From Pseudomonas hygromyciniae (GTDB lineage: Bacteria > Pseudomonadota > Gammaproteobacteria > Pseudomonadales > Pseudomonadaceae), in NCBI RefSeq assembly GCF_016925675.1, contig NZ_CP070506.1, positions 56,001 through 120,000 on the forward strand: a DNA stretch of 64,000 bases. The letters run 5' to 3'. The first letter of the stretch is position 1, and each line of letters starts with the position of its first letter. The notes below the pieces were generated by a model, which did no database searches, was not told the origin of the DNA, and saw only the letters and a list, made by a program, of their open reading frames with translations. Of this stretch, positions 38,297 through 47,785 are shown piece by piece. The position numbers and the translations under genes were made by a program.

Positions 38297-39526
38297 ATGC
38301 TCAATGGCCTGTGGCTTGGCTTCTTTGTCGTGGCAATGGTATCGGCGCTGGTGCAATGGCTGGTGGGCGGTAACGCCGGGATCTTTGCGGCGATGGTGGA
38401 GAGTATCTTCGCCATGGCCAAGCTGTCGGTGGAGGTGATGGTACTGCTGTTCGGTACCCTGACATTGTGGCTGGGCTTCCTGCGCATCGCCGAAAAGGCG
38501 GGGATCGTCGAGTGGCTGGCCAAGGCCCTGGGCCCGCTGTTCCTGCGGTTGATGCCGGAAGTGCCGGCCGGTCACCCGGCCATCGGTTTGATCACCCTCA
38601 ACTTTGCCGCCAACGGCCTGGGCCTGGATAACGCGGCGACGCCGATCGGCCTCAAGGCCATGAAGGCGCTGCAAGAGCTCAACCCGATCCCCAACACCGC
38701 GACCAACGCGCAGATCCTGTTCCTGGTGCTTAACGCGTCCTCTCTGACCCTGCTGCCGGTGACGATTTTCATGTACCGCGCCCAGCAAGGCGCGCCGGAC
38801 CCGACCCTGGTGTTCCTGCCAATCCTGCTGGCCACCAGCGCCTCGACCCTGGTGGGCCTGCTGTCGGTGGCGCTGATGCAGCGCCTGCGCCTGTGGGACC
38901 CGGTGGTGCTGGCGTACTTGATCCCCGGCGCGTTGGTGCTGGGCGGCTTCATGGCCTTGCTGGCGACAATGTCGGCCACGGCCCTGGCGGGCTTGTCCTC
39001 GATCCTCGGCAACCTCACGCTGTTTGGCCTGATCATGCTGTTCTTGCTGATCGGCGCGTTGCGCAAGGTCAAGGTCTACGAGGCGTTTGTCGAAGGCGCC
39101 AAAGAGGGCTTCGACGTCGCCAAGAACCTGCTGCCGTATCTGGTGGCGATGTTGTGTGCGGTCGGCGTGCTGCGCGCTTCTGGAGCACTGGAGTTTGGCC
39201 TGGAAGGCATTCGCCATCTGGTGGCCTGGACCGGCCTGGACACGCGCTTTGTCGACGCCTTGCCCACGGCAATGGTCAAGCCGTTCTCCGGCAGTGCGGC
39301 GCGGGCGATGTTGATCGAGACCATGCAGACCCAAGGCGTAGATAGCTTCCCGGCGCTGGTGGCGGCGACGATCCAGGGCAGTACCGAGACCACCTTCTAT
39401 GTGCTGGCGGTGTACTTTGGCTCAGTAGGCATCCAGCGTGCACGGCATGCGGTGGGGTGTGCGCTGCTGGCGGAGTTTGCTGGCGTGGTGGCGGCGATTG
39501 CCGTTTGCTACTGGTTCTTTGGCTAA
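38297..39526 (+). CDS. Nucleoside-recognition (Gate) domain membrane protein, SpmA-SpmB-like fusion
   Basis: 409 residues and about ten hydrophobic helices. Two Gate/nucleoside-recognition domains are arranged as in a fusion of Bacillus SpmA (first ~190, LTLWLGFLRIAEKAGIVEWLAK; NFAANGLGLDNAATPIGLK) and SpmB (last ~170, YEAFVEGAKEGFDVAKNLLPYL; ATIQGSTETTFYVLAVYFG). In non-sporulating bacteria these proteins have no assigned transport substrate. AAAGGGGTG precedes the ATG. It stands alone between the gltP hairpin and a REPIN. Confidence 0.88.
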   Translation: MLNGLWLGFFVVAMVSALVQWLVGGNAGIFAAMVESIFAMAKLSVEVMVLLFGTLTLWLGFLRIAEKAGIVEWLAKALGPLFLRLMPEVPAGHPAIGLITLNFAANGLGLDNAATPIGLKAMKALQELNPIPNTATNAQILFLVLNASSLTLLPVTIFMYRAQQGAPDPTLVFLPILLATSASTLVGLLSVALMQRLRLWDPVVLAYLIPGALVLGGFMALLATMSATALAGLSSILGNLTLFGLIMLFLLIGALRKVKVYEAFVEGAKEGFDVAKNLLPYLVAMLCAVGVLRASGALEFGLEGIRHLVAWTGLDTRFVDALPTAMVKPFSGSAARAMLIETMQTQGVDSFPALVAATIQGSTETTFYVLAVYFGSVGIQRARHAVGCALLAEFAGVVAAIAVCYWFFG

Positions 39527-39539
39527 GCTTCAGACCGCT

Positions 39540-39611
39540 ATCGCAGGCAAGCCAGCTCCCACATTTTGATTTGTGAACACAGTCAAATGTGGGCGCTGGC
39601 TTGCCTGCGAT
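39540..39611. repeat. Short REP doublet, GCAGGC class
   Basis: Arms ATCGCAGGCAAGCCAGCTCC and a near complement (one difference: GGGCGCTGG for GGGAGCTGG) with an 18-base centre. Between the convergent Gate protein and lipoprotein genes. Confidence 0.88.
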
Positions 39612-39618
39612 GAGGCCC

Positions 39619-40230
39619 TCAGCGTTTAGGTGCTGTATTGCCCTGCGCCACCACCCAATCCACCACCTGCTTGTTCAACTGATCCCCCGCCAACCCAAAC
39701 CCGGCCACCACCGCCGGCACTTGGGTATCACTCACCGGCTGGCGCACTTCAAAGCGCTTGGCAGCCACGATCCGTTGGTCACTGCCGCGCACTAATCGCG
39801 CATCCAGCCGGATCACCACCTCCACCGCACTGCCCTGGTACTCGCTCTGGAAGGCCTGCAACTGCCCGCCCAGCTCCAGGTCCGCCTGTAGATTGGTGTC
39901 ATCGGTGCTCAACAAGGCCACCCGGCCATCGCGCTGGAAGCCGTCCAGCAGACGGTTGCGCAACAGTACCGGGGCTGGATCGCTCCAGCGTGACTGGGCA
40001 TAGCTGCTGATCAAATCGCCCTGAGGCACCACGGCAATGCGCGGGCTGTCGAGGAATTCGCTGGCTTGCGGTTTGGCCAGGCGCAACGACCAGGCAACCG
40101 GGTTGCCATGGGCCGTTACTTGGGCTGTTGGCAGGCGATAGACGTTGGATGGGTCGGCCTTGGGCAGGATCGAACAGGCACTGACCAGCGCCAGGGCCAC
40201 CGGAACGATCATTTTATAAGCACGCTTCAT
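39619..40230 (-). CDS. ABC-type transport auxiliary lipoprotein (PqiC/DUF330-like)
   Basis: 203 residues; lipobox VSAC with Cys19. The remainder fits the ABC_trans_aux domain (YRLPTAQVTAH; DSPRIAVVPQGDLISSYAQSRWSDPAPVLLRNRLLDGF), outer-membrane partner of MCE proteins. Its ATG overlaps the stop of the MCE gene (ATGA at 40227-40230), so it is the fourth gene of the lipid-transport operon. Confidence 0.92.
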   Translation of the reverse strand: MKRAYKMIVPVALALVSACSILPKADPSNVYRLPTAQVTAHGNPVAWSLRLAKPQASEFLDSPRIAVVPQGDLISSYAQSRWSDPAPVLLRNRLLDGFQRDGRVALLSTDDTNLQADLELGGQLQAFQSEYQGSAVEVVIRLDARLVRGSDQRIVAAKRFEVRQPVSDTQVPAVVAGFGLAGDQLNKQVVDWVVAQGNTAPKR

Positions 40231-41165
40231 GGCGTGAACTCCTTGTTCTTGTCACTGCCCAGCAGGTACCCGCTGGGGTTGGCTTCCAGGCGGCGGGAGA
40301 TGGCGCGCAAGGAGCCGAGGGTGTCGCGCAGCTCGCGCACGGCAGGCGCCAGTTCGTTGAGGCCTTGCATGCCGCTGTTCAGGGAATCCTTGTTGTCGCT
40401 CAACAAGCTGTTGATGGTCGCAGTGCTTTGTTCCAGGGAGCGCATGGCCCCTTCGGCGCTGCCGAACATCTGCTTGCCCTGGTCGTTGAGCAGGCCATTG
40501 GCGTTGCGCATCAACGCGGTGGTCTGTTCCAGCGTGGCGCCGGCCTGTTTGCTGACCTGGGCCAACTGCTGCATCACCATCTTGATATCGCCGCGCTGCT
40601 CGGCGATGGCCCCGGTGGTTTGCTCCAGGTGCGCCAGGGTGCCGCTCAGGCGATCGACGTTCGCAGGCGAGAACATGCGGTTGGCGTTGTGCAGCAGCAG
40701 GTTGATGCTGGTCATCAGGTCATTGCTGTTGTTCAACAGCCGGGCAATGGGCGATGGCGAGGCGGTGATCTGCGGCAGGTTGCCGTTCTTGCCCTTGAGC
40801 TCGGGGCTCTGTGGGGTGCCGCCGCTGAGCTGGATGATCGACGTCCCGGTGATGCCGGTCAGCGCCAGCTTGGCCTGGGTGTCTTCCTTGATCGGCGTCT
40901 GGCCGGCCAGGCGGATACGGGCCAGTACGCGGCGCGGGTCCTTGGGGTCCAGGCGCAGGCTGGTGACGTCACCGACCTTGATCCCGCTGTACTGCACCGC
41001 GCTGCCCTGGGACAGGCCGCTGACCGCTTCGTTGAAGATCACTTCGTAATCCTGGAACGCGCTGTCGACGCTGGATTTGGCCAGCCACAGGCCGAACAGC
41101 ATGGCGCCGACCACGACTATCACGCTGAACAGACCGATCATCACATGATGGGCTCGGGTTTCCAT
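40227..41165 (-). CDS. MCE-domain protein (MlaD/PqiB type)
   Basis: 312 residues from the ATG at 41165 (METRAHHVMIGLF). One N-terminal membrane helix (about 9-27), an MCE domain (~38-120, YEVIFNEAVSGLSQGSAVQYSGIKVGDV), then a long helical region (~150-300) that may form the tube or needle seen in MCE hexamers. It would carry lipid from the inner-membrane ABC complex across the periplasm. Starts one base after the ATPase gene ends. Confidence 0.93.
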   Translation of the reverse strand: METRAHHVMIGLFSVIVVVGAMLFGLWLAKSSVDSAFQDYEVIFNEAVSGLSQGSAVQYSGIKVGDVTSLRLDPKDPRRVLARIRLAGQTPIKEDTQAKLALTGITGTSIIQLSGGTPQSPELKGKNGNLPQITASPSPIARLLNNSNDLMTSINLLLHNANRMFSPANVDRLSGTLAHLEQTTGAIAEQRGDIKMVMQQLAQVSKQAGATLEQTTALMRNANGLLNDQGKQMFGSAEGAMRSLEQSTATINSLLSDNKDSLNSGMQGLNELAPAVRELRDTLGSLRAISRRLEANPSGYLLGSDKNKEFTP

Positions 41166-41166
41166 G

Positions 41167-41970
41167 TCATACCTCGTTGAGCTGTTGAGCGGCATCCAAT
41201 GCCGCGCGGCCCCGGGGGCCATGAAAGTATTCGTGAATCCAGGCGTCATCGGTTTGCGAGACAACATCGATGGCATCGGCCACCAGCACCTTTTTCTGCG
41301 CCAGCACCGCCACGCGATCGGTGATGGTGTAGAGCGTGTCGAGGTCGTGGGTGATCAGCAGCACGCTCAGGCCCAAGGCATCACGCAGGGTCAGGATCAG
41401 TTGGTCGAATGCCGCCGCGCCGATAGGGTCGAGGCCAGCGGTCGGTTCGTCGAGAAACAAAATATCCGGGTCGAGGGCCAGGGCACGGGCCAGGGCCGCA
41501 CGTTTGATCATCCCGCCGGACAGCGAAGACGGGTATTTGTCGGCCGCCGACAACGGCAGCCCGGCCAGCGCAAGCTTTACCGCCGCCAGATGCTCGGCAT
41601 CGGCGCGGCTCAGGCCGGCGTGTTCGATCAGTGGCAGGGCGACGTTTTCTGTGACCGTCAGTGAGGAAAACAGCGCGCCTTTCTGGAACAGCACGCCGAA
41701 ACGCCGTTCCACCAGGGAGCGTTCGTGTTCTGACAGGTTCGACAGGTTCTGCCCGAATACCCGAACTTGGCCTTCGCTGGGCTGACGCAGGCCGATGATG
41801 CTGCGCAGCAGCACCGACTTGCCGCTGCCCGAGCCGCCAACCACGGCGAGAATCTCGCCCTTGTACAGATCCAGGTCGAGGTTTTCATGCACGCTCTGCG
41901 GGCCAAAGCGGTTGCACAGGCCACGGACTTCGATCACCGCCTCGCCGGGCGCTCGCTGTAAACGGCTCAC
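41167..41970 (-). CDS. MCE-system ABC ATPase (MlaF-like)
   Basis: 267 residues starting at GTG 41970, which overlaps the permease stop as GTGA. Walker A GGSGSGKS, signature LSGGMIKRAALARAL (the MKRAALARA form is typical of MlaF proteins), Walker B ILFLDEPTAGLDP, and the H-loop His in LLITHDLD. It powers the STAS-MlaE permease encoded just upstream. Confidence 0.94.
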   Translation of the reverse strand: MSRLQRAPGEAVIEVRGLCNRFGPQSVHENLDLDLYKGEILAVVGGSGSGKSVLLRSIIGLRQPSEGQVRVFGQNLSNLSEHERSLVERRFGVLFQKGALFSSLTVTENVALPLIEHAGLSRADAEHLAAVKLALAGLPLSAADKYPSSLSGGMIKRAALARALALDPDILFLDEPTAGLDPIGAAAFDQLILTLRDALGLSVLLITHDLDTLYTITDRVAVLAQKKVLVADAIDVVSQTDDAWIHEYFHGPRGRAALDAAQQLNEV

Positions 41971-43115
41971 CAGCCCATCTCCATAAAGAACAGTGCGGCT
42001 ACCGCGTCGAGCACGATCACCACGAAAATCGATTGCACCACTGCGGAGGTGGTGTGGGCGCCGACCGATTCGGCGCTGCCGCTGACCTTGAAGCCTTCCA
42101 GGCAGCCAATGGCCGCGATCAGGAAGGCGAAGAACGGCGCTTTGACCAGGCCCACCAGCAGATGCTGGACGCCAATGTCCGATTGCAGCAGCGAGAGGAA
42201 CATCGCCGGTGAGATATCCAGGGCCACGGCGCACACCACGCCGCCGCCGATAATCCCCGAAATCATGGCGAGAAAGGTCAGCATCGGCAGCGCCACCAGC
42301 AGCGCGAGGACGCGCGGCAGCACCAGCAACTCCATGGGGTCCAGGCCCATGGTGCGGATGGCGTCGATTTCTTCGTTGGCCTTCATTGAGCCGATTTGTG
42401 CGGTGAAGGCACTGGCGGTACGGCCGGCCATCAGGATCGCGGTGAGTAGGACGCCGAACTCCCGCAGGAAGGAAAACGCCACCAGATCCACGGTGAAAAT
42501 GCTCGCGCCGAAACTTTCCAGCACCGTGGCGCCGAGAAACGCGACCACCGCGCCCACCAGAAAGGTCAGCAAGGCGACGATGGGCGCGGCATCGAGCCCG
42601 GTCTGTTCGATATGCGCCACCATCGGCGTCAGGCGCCAGCGCTTGGGCCGGAATACGCCGCGAGCGAAGGTCTCGAGAATCAGGCCGATAAAGCCCAGCA
42701 GCGTCATGGCGTCCTGCCAGACGACATCCACCGCGCGGCCGATGCGTGCCAAAAGCTGGATGCCGGCGTTTTGCTGCGGCTCTTTGACCGGCACACAAAA
42801 ATCATTCAGGGAGCGGTAGACGGTCTTGAGCAGTGCGCGGTCGGCGGCGGGCAAAGTGCAGTCAGTTTGTTCGGCCGAATGTTCAATGCGCTCCGGGCCC
42901 AGCAGCTCTACCAGCAACGAGGCGCCGGCAGTGTCCAGTGCGCCCAGGCCGTTGAGGTCGACGTGGGCGCTGGCGTCGTACTGGCCGTCGAGGCTTGCCG
43001 AGAGTTTTTTCAGGGCGCTGTAGTGGGCCAGCGTCCAGTCCCCGGTGACCTTCAATCGGGGCGGTTGGGTGGACGTGTCCAGGTGGGCATTGCCTGCCGC
43101 TGTGCTACTGGTCAT
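41967..43115 (-). CDS. STAS-MlaE fusion lipid-transport permease
   Basis: 382 residues from the ATG at 43115 with CGGAG five bases upstream. The N-terminal ~110 residues form a STAS-like domain (HVDLNGLGALDTAGASLLVEL), the role played by the separate MlaB protein in the E. coli Mla system. The rest is an MlaE permease with five or six helices and the conserved FLREFGVLLTAILMAGRTASAFTAQ and EEIDAIRTMGLDP segments. First gene of the operon permease-ATPase-MCE-lipoprotein. Confidence 0.94.
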   Translation of the reverse strand: MTSSTAAGNAHLDTSTQPPRLKVTGDWTLAHYSALKKLSASLDGQYDASAHVDLNGLGALDTAGASLLVELLGPERIEHSAEQTDCTLPAADRALLKTVYRSLNDFCVPVKEPQQNAGIQLLARIGRAVDVVWQDAMTLLGFIGLILETFARGVFRPKRWRLTPMVAHIEQTGLDAAPIVALLTFLVGAVVAFLGATVLESFGASIFTVDLVAFSFLREFGVLLTAILMAGRTASAFTAQIGSMKANEEIDAIRTMGLDPMELLVLPRVLALLVALPMLTFLAMISGIIGGGVVCAVALDISPAMFLSLLQSDIGVQHLLVGLVKAPFFAFLIAAIGCLEGFKVSGSAESVGAHTTSAVVQSIFVVIVLDAVAALFFMEMGW

Positions 43116-43170
43116 AAGCTCCGAGCTTGTTTGGCTATTCCACAATTGCTATGTAATAGCACGATCCGTC

Positions 43171-44202
43171 CTACTTTGGCGTGTCCGTTTGTGCGGCGTC
43201 AGTGACTTTAAAGCGCAACACGCCGATCACCTGGCCGTCTTCGGTCAGCACCCGCACTTGCCAGCGGCCCACGGCATTCGCCGGGAAGTTCTGCTTGTGG
43301 GTCCAGGCCCGGTAGCCTTCCTTGCGTCCGCCATGGATATCCAGGGCGATGCGGTCGACCTCTTTGCCGTTGAACTGCCACACATGGTAGATGCGCTCGT
43401 CCAGCCCGCGCGGTGCGTTGATTGCGGTGTAGGCGTACAGGCCGCTGCTGCGCAGTTGGTTGGCGCTGACTTCTTTGAGGTCATCGCCGGGGGTGCGGTC
43501 CTGCAATTGGGTGCTGATTGCCACTTCGGTCATCCACAGGGTGGCCGGCGGCACCCAGCTGCGCAGGAACCAACCCGCGCAGCCAATCGCCGCCGTCACG
43601 CCCAGCAGCATCAGCCAACCCTTGACGCTGCGCAGCGGCAGGCTCACGGCCAGGCTGGGGATCGACAAGGCCATCGCCACCCCCAGCGCGAGCTTGTAAC
43701 TCTCGGCGGTGGTCAGGTGCAGGATGATCGGCAGCGCGGTGAGTAAGGCGGCAAATAGGGTCAGGGTGTGCAGTGCCAGAAACAGCGAGCGCTTGGGTGC
43801 CAGCCATTTGTAGTACAGCGGGTCGGTGATCGAAACCAGTGCGGCGGCGCCCAGCAAGCCGGTGAAGACTGCCTGGCTGCTGTTCCAGGTGGTGGTGACG
43901 AAAAAGAACGGCAGGACAAAAAACAGGCTTTCCTGGTGGATCATCTGTGTGGCGTAGCGCAGCAGCGGTTCGGGGATCTCCCGCTTGAAAACCTTGCTGA
44001 ACAACTGGGTGAAGCTGTTTTCCAGCATCAGCCACAGCCAGCTCACCAGCATGATGATCGCGATCCAACTGGCCATGCCTTGTTGGCGGTCCACCAGGAT
44101 AAAACTGCCCACCCCCGAGATAAAACCGCCGAGTGCGATCACCCCTGGGTAGCGCTTCATCAGTTCGAGGACGCGCTGGATGAGATGGGTCAGGTTTGGC
44201 AT
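43171..44202 (-). CDS. Membrane protein with DUF5924 and DUF2914 domains
   Basis: 343 residues: seven or so N-terminal helices (DUF5924-like, to ~225), then a periplasmic domain (~235-343) with the DUF2914 pattern LYAYTAINAPRGLDERIYHVWQFNG ... HKQNFPANAVGRWQVRVLTEDGQVIG. The domain looks beta-rich and may bind a carbohydrate or ligand, but no function is known to me. It lies between the MCE operon (55 bases) and the M16 gene on the same strand. Confidence 0.8.
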   Translation of the reverse strand: MPNLTHLIQRVLELMKRYPGVIALGGFISGVGSFILVDRQQGMASWIAIIMLVSWLWLMLENSFTQLFSKVFKREIPEPLLRYATQMIHQESLFFVLPFFFVTTTWNSSQAVFTGLLGAAALVSITDPLYYKWLAPKRSLFLALHTLTLFAALLTALPIILHLTTAESYKLALGVAMALSIPSLAVSLPLRSVKGWLMLLGVTAAIGCAGWFLRSWVPPATLWMTEVAISTQLQDRTPGDDLKEVSANQLRSSGLYAYTAINAPRGLDERIYHVWQFNGKEVDRIALDIHGGRKEGYRAWTHKQNFPANAVGRWQVRVLTEDGQVIGVLRFKVTDAAQTDTPK

Positions 44203-44271
44203 TCGGCAGTTCGCAGTCTTTGTAGGAAAAAATCCCAGACAGAATAACGTCTTAGCCCGTTGATAGGCGTG

Positions 44272-45657
44272 TCATTGCACAATTGCTTTGCGATAACGGC
44301 GCAGCCCAATCAGCACAATGGTGATCAGCCCCAGCGCGCCTACGGCGATCCAACCCAGGGCGTCGTAACTGAGCAGCGGTTTTTCGATGCGCCAGTAGCT
44401 GGTTTGGTTGAGCAACTGGCGCATGGCCTGGTTGGCTTGTGCCAGGCTCACCGCCTTGATGCGCTTGGCCGGGTCGCTGAGGCGCCCGTCGGCGTAGTCG
44501 GCCAAGGCGCCCCAGTAGTAGTCGGCCAGCGCGCTATTGCCCTGCACGGCCCAGGCCTGGCGGTCGATGGCGGCTTGTTGCAGGCGGCTGAAGGTCGCCG
44601 GGTCGAGGCCCTCCTCAAGCAGCCTGGTCTTGAGGCTTTCGAGGACGTGTTCGGCCGCGGGCAGGTTATCGCGGTCGAGGTCGGCGTTGAGGCTCATGAA
44701 GCCCACGCCGCCCAGCACTTCGCGCTCGCTCCGTGGGCCGTAGGACAGGCCATGCTGCAGGCGCAACTGACGATACAACGCCCAATCGAGGTAGTCCTTG
44801 AGCAGGTCGTAGGTGGCATCGTGCTGCTCGTCCAGCATGGGCTCGGGGAACAACCAGTGCAGCTTGGCGCCATCGCCGACCCAGCCACGGATCAGGTCAC
44901 GATGGATCGCTGCGGCGCCAAGGGTTTGTGGCAAGGCTCGGTGTTCGCTGGGATCTACCGGCTCGAGTTGGCCATAGGTGCGCTCCAGATAGGCCGGCAG
45001 CAGTTTGTCGAGGTCGCCGACGATGATCAGGGTCATGTTGTTGGGGGCGTACCAGGCCTGGCGCACGCTCTCCAGCTGGGCGTGGGTCAGGTGCTCGACT
45101 TCGGCGCGCTCGGCGCATTTGAGGCCCAGTTCCACCGCCAGTTGGTTGCTGGCGTTATGGCCCAGGTCCTGGCGATCCAGCAGGCGTTGCAGGTGTGAAT
45201 AGTGACCGCCATCTTCGCGCTCAACCACCTGCTTGGCGGCGTTGATTGCTGCATCGCTCAGTTCGGTCCGGGTCAGGATCGCCTTCAGCAGGTCCAGCAC
45301 CTTGCGCTGGTTGCGCGCCGGGGCCTCGATGACGAACGTGGTGTCGGCATTGCTGGTGTAGGCGTTCCACTCCCCGCCCAGAGCCTGCATCTGTTCTTCC
45401 AGCTCGCCTTCGCCGCCGCCATCGATGCCGCTGAACAGCAGGTGTTCCAGCAGGTGCGGCAGTTCTTTGTCTTCGCAACTGAAGTCATCCAGGCCTACGC
45501 CGACCACCAGGCGGATCGCCACGTGCCCGCGCTCGGTGCCCGGCTTGAGCAGCAATTGCAGGCCGTTGGGCAACATATAGCCTTCGACCTGCAAGCGATC
45601 AAAGGCAAAGGCGTGGGCCGAGCCTATGAGCAGGCAGGCGAATAACAGGCGACGCAT
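44272..45657 (-). CDS. M16 family zinc peptidase, membrane anchored
   Basis: 461 residues; signal peptide near residues 1-18. The inverted zinc motif H68-LLE71-H72 is intact, and the third ligand Glu is likely E147 in VVEREDGG. It has the two-domain pitrilysin architecture; the second domain lacks HxxEH, as expected. Unusually, it ends with a C-terminal membrane helix (about 431-453) and a basic tail (RRYRKAIVQ), so the peptidase would face the periplasm. Substrate unknown; pqqF-like and processing-peptidase-like roles both exist in the family. Confidence 0.88.
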   Translation of the reverse strand: MRRLLFACLLIGSAHAFAFDRLQVEGYMLPNGLQLLLKPGTERGHVAIRLVVGVGLDDFSCEDKELPHLLEHLLFSGIDGGGEGELEEQMQALGGEWNAYTSNADTTFVIEAPARNQRKVLDLLKAILTRTELSDAAINAAKQVVEREDGGHYSHLQRLLDRQDLGHNASNQLAVELGLKCAERAEVEHLTHAQLESVRQAWYAPNNMTLIIVGDLDKLLPAYLERTYGQLEPVDPSEHRALPQTLGAAAIHRDLIRGWVGDGAKLHWLFPEPMLDEQHDATYDLLKDYLDWALYRQLRLQHGLSYGPRSEREVLGGVGFMSLNADLDRDNLPAAEHVLESLKTRLLEEGLDPATFSRLQQAAIDRQAWAVQGNSALADYYWGALADYADGRLSDPAKRIKAVSLAQANQAMRQLLNQTSYWRIEKPLLSYDALGWIAVGALGLITIVLIGLRRYRKAIVQ

Positions 45658-45699
45658 AACGGGGTTCCTGGCGAGTAATAACGGCTGAAACTGGCTTTT

Positions 45700-45788
45700 T
45701 GTGGGAGCGGGCTTGCCCGCGATGGCGGAGTGTCAGTCAACTTTTTTATCAACTGACCCACCGCAATCGCGGGCAAGCCCGCTCCTAC
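45700..45788. repeat. REP doublet (REPIN), GCGGGC class B
   Basis: Arms TGTGGGAGCGGGCTTGCCCG and a complement with CCTACA in place of CCCACA, so the two arms come from slightly different variants. Inner GTGTCAGTCA / ACTGACCCACC pairing matches the class at 20464. Confidence 0.88.
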
Positions 45789-45834
45789 ATTGGGTCGGCG
45801 GTATTTTTAACTGACTCCCCAGGCGTGTGGTCGT

Positions 45835-47493
45835 TCAGGGCGAATGGGTGATGTCGGCAATATTGTCCACCGCCAACGCACCGGTCTCGGAGGTTTCCAA
45901 CACTACATAAGCACTGCTGCAAAACAACGAGTTCAAGCGTTTCATGTCGGCAATCAGCTCCAGGTGCAGGGAGCTGGTCTCGATGCTTTGCACGATCTTG
46001 CGTTGCAGGCGGCTGACATGGGCGTGGGCCAGGCGCCGCTCCTGGGCGCGGAAGCGGCGCTTCTCGCGCAGCAATTGGCGGGCGCTTTCCGGGTCGGCGC
46101 TGAGGAATACCGACAGGCCCAGGCGCAGGTTGGCGATCAACTGGCTATGCAGGCCAGCCAGTTCTTCGAGCCCTACTTCGGAAAACGAGCGACGCTGGGA
46201 GGTTTTCTGCTGCTGAACCTTACGCAACATACGCTCGATCAAATCGCCGGCCAGCTTCAGGTTGATCGACAGCTCGATGATCTCGGCCCAGCGCCGGCTG
46301 TCGTGTTCGCTGAGATCTTCACGGGGCATTTGCGCCAGGTACAGCTTGATCGCGCTGTAGAGCGCTTCAACATCGTCACTGAGGCTGCGCATTTCCTGGT
46401 TGATGGCGGTTTGTTTGCCGCGCAGCACTTCCAGCATGGCGGTCAGCATGTTGTCGATCAAGTCCCCCAGGCGCAGGGTTTCCCGCGCGGCGTTGGCCAG
46501 GGCCAGGCTCGGGGTGGTCAGCGCCGTCGGGTCGAGATGACGGGGCTTGGCCAGGCCGTTGGCCTCCGGGCGTTCCGGCAGCAGCCAGGCACACAGGCGC
46601 GCCATCGGGCCGATGGTGGGCAGCAGGATCAGGCAGCGGGTGACGTTGTAGAGCAGGTGAAAGGTGATGACCATGCCTTGGGCGCTGTAGTCCAGGGTGT
46701 CCATCCACAGCACCAGCGGGTCAAGGACGGGAATGATCAGCAGCAGGCCGATCAGCTTGTACAGCAGGCTGCCGAGGGCCACTTGGCGGCCGGCGGCGTT
46801 TTGCATGCTGGTACTGAGGAATGCCAGGACGCCGCTGCCGATATTGGCCCCGATCACCAGGCCGATGGCCACATGCAGGCCAATCACCCCGGCACCGGCT
46901 AGGGTCGCGGTCAGCAGTACGGCGGCCAGGCTGGAGTAGGAAATCATCGCAAACAGCGCGCCGACCAGGGCATCGAGCAGGATGTCACCGGTCAGCGAGG
47001 CGAACAGCACTTTGACGCCCTGGGCATGGGTAATCGGCCCGGCGGCTTCGACTATCAGTTGCAGGGCGAGAATGATCAGGCCCAGGCCGATACCGACCCG
47101 GCCCATCTGCCCGGCGCGCGTTTGTTTGCGCGACAGGAAGAAGATCACCCCGAGAAAGATCAGCAGCGGCGACAGCCACGACAGATCCAGGGTCAGCACC
47201 CGCGCCATCAGTGCGGTACCGACATCGGCGCCGAGCATGGTCGCCAGGGCGGGCGTCAGGCCCATCAGGCCCTGGCCGACAAACGAGGTCACCAGCATCG
47301 CCGTGGCGTTGCTGCTTTGCACCATGGCGGTGACCAGGATCCCGGCAATGAACGCCAGCCAGCGCCTGGCCATGTTCTGCCCGATGACCTGGCGCAGGTT
47401 GGAGCCGTAGACCCGCAGGATGCCGGTACGGACAATGTGCGTGCCCCAGATCAGCAGGGTCACGGCGGAAAGTAGATTGAGCAGGGTCAGCAT
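45835..47493 (-). CDS. Na/Pi cotransporter family protein (YjbB-like)
   Basis: 552 residues from the ATG at 47493. Two Na/Pi cotransporter repeats with the conserved QSSNATAML and SYSSLAAVLL motifs lie in an N-terminal membrane domain (to ~310). A long C-terminal cytoplasmic helical domain (~340-545) resembles PhoU. It may export or import phosphate with sodium. GGGGGCCGAGC precedes the ATG. The upstream frame extension to 47601 is noise in the leader. Confidence 0.9.
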   Translation of the reverse strand: MLTLLNLLSAVTLLIWGTHIVRTGILRVYGSNLRQVIGQNMARRWLAFIAGILVTAMVQSSNATAMLVTSFVGQGLMGLTPALATMLGADVGTALMARVLTLDLSWLSPLLIFLGVIFFLSRKQTRAGQMGRVGIGLGLIILALQLIVEAAGPITHAQGVKVLFASLTGDILLDALVGALFAMISYSSLAAVLLTATLAGAGVIGLHVAIGLVIGANIGSGVLAFLSTSMQNAAGRQVALGSLLYKLIGLLLIIPVLDPLVLWMDTLDYSAQGMVITFHLLYNVTRCLILLPTIGPMARLCAWLLPERPEANGLAKPRHLDPTALTTPSLALANAARETLRLGDLIDNMLTAMLEVLRGKQTAINQEMRSLSDDVEALYSAIKLYLAQMPREDLSEHDSRRWAEIIELSINLKLAGDLIERMLRKVQQQKTSQRRSFSEVGLEELAGLHSQLIANLRLGLSVFLSADPESARQLLREKRRFRAQERRLAHAHVSRLQRKIVQSIETSSLHLELIADMKRLNSLFCSSAYVVLETSETGALAVDNIADITHSP

Positions 47494-47669
47494 GCTCGGC
47501 CCCCTGTATTGAGTCGTGCTCCAAGTGGAGCAAAAAGTGCCGCGTGCCGTTTTGTGTTGTGTACTTAAGCTGTAGTTGGCGAACGGCCTGTGCGCCAGCA
47601 TCGCATAGCTAAAGTCGGCTTTGAAACAAAACTGTCATGAAATCAGCTTTTTGCGGGCGCCTGAAACGA

Positions 47670-47771
47670 CTGTAGGAGCGAGCTTGCTCGCGAAGACCTC
47701 AAGGACAGCGCGTGAAATCAGGCAGCACGCGTTACCGTTGACGTTTTTCGCGAGCAAGCTCGCTCCTACAG
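47670..47771. repeat. REP doublet (REPIN), class A
   Basis: Arms CTGTAGGAGCGAGCTTGCTC and complement; central GCACGCGTTACCGTTGACG. Same orientation as 1784. Between two minus-strand genes. Confidence 0.9.
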
Positions 47772-47785
47772 GTATTGCCCGCGGG

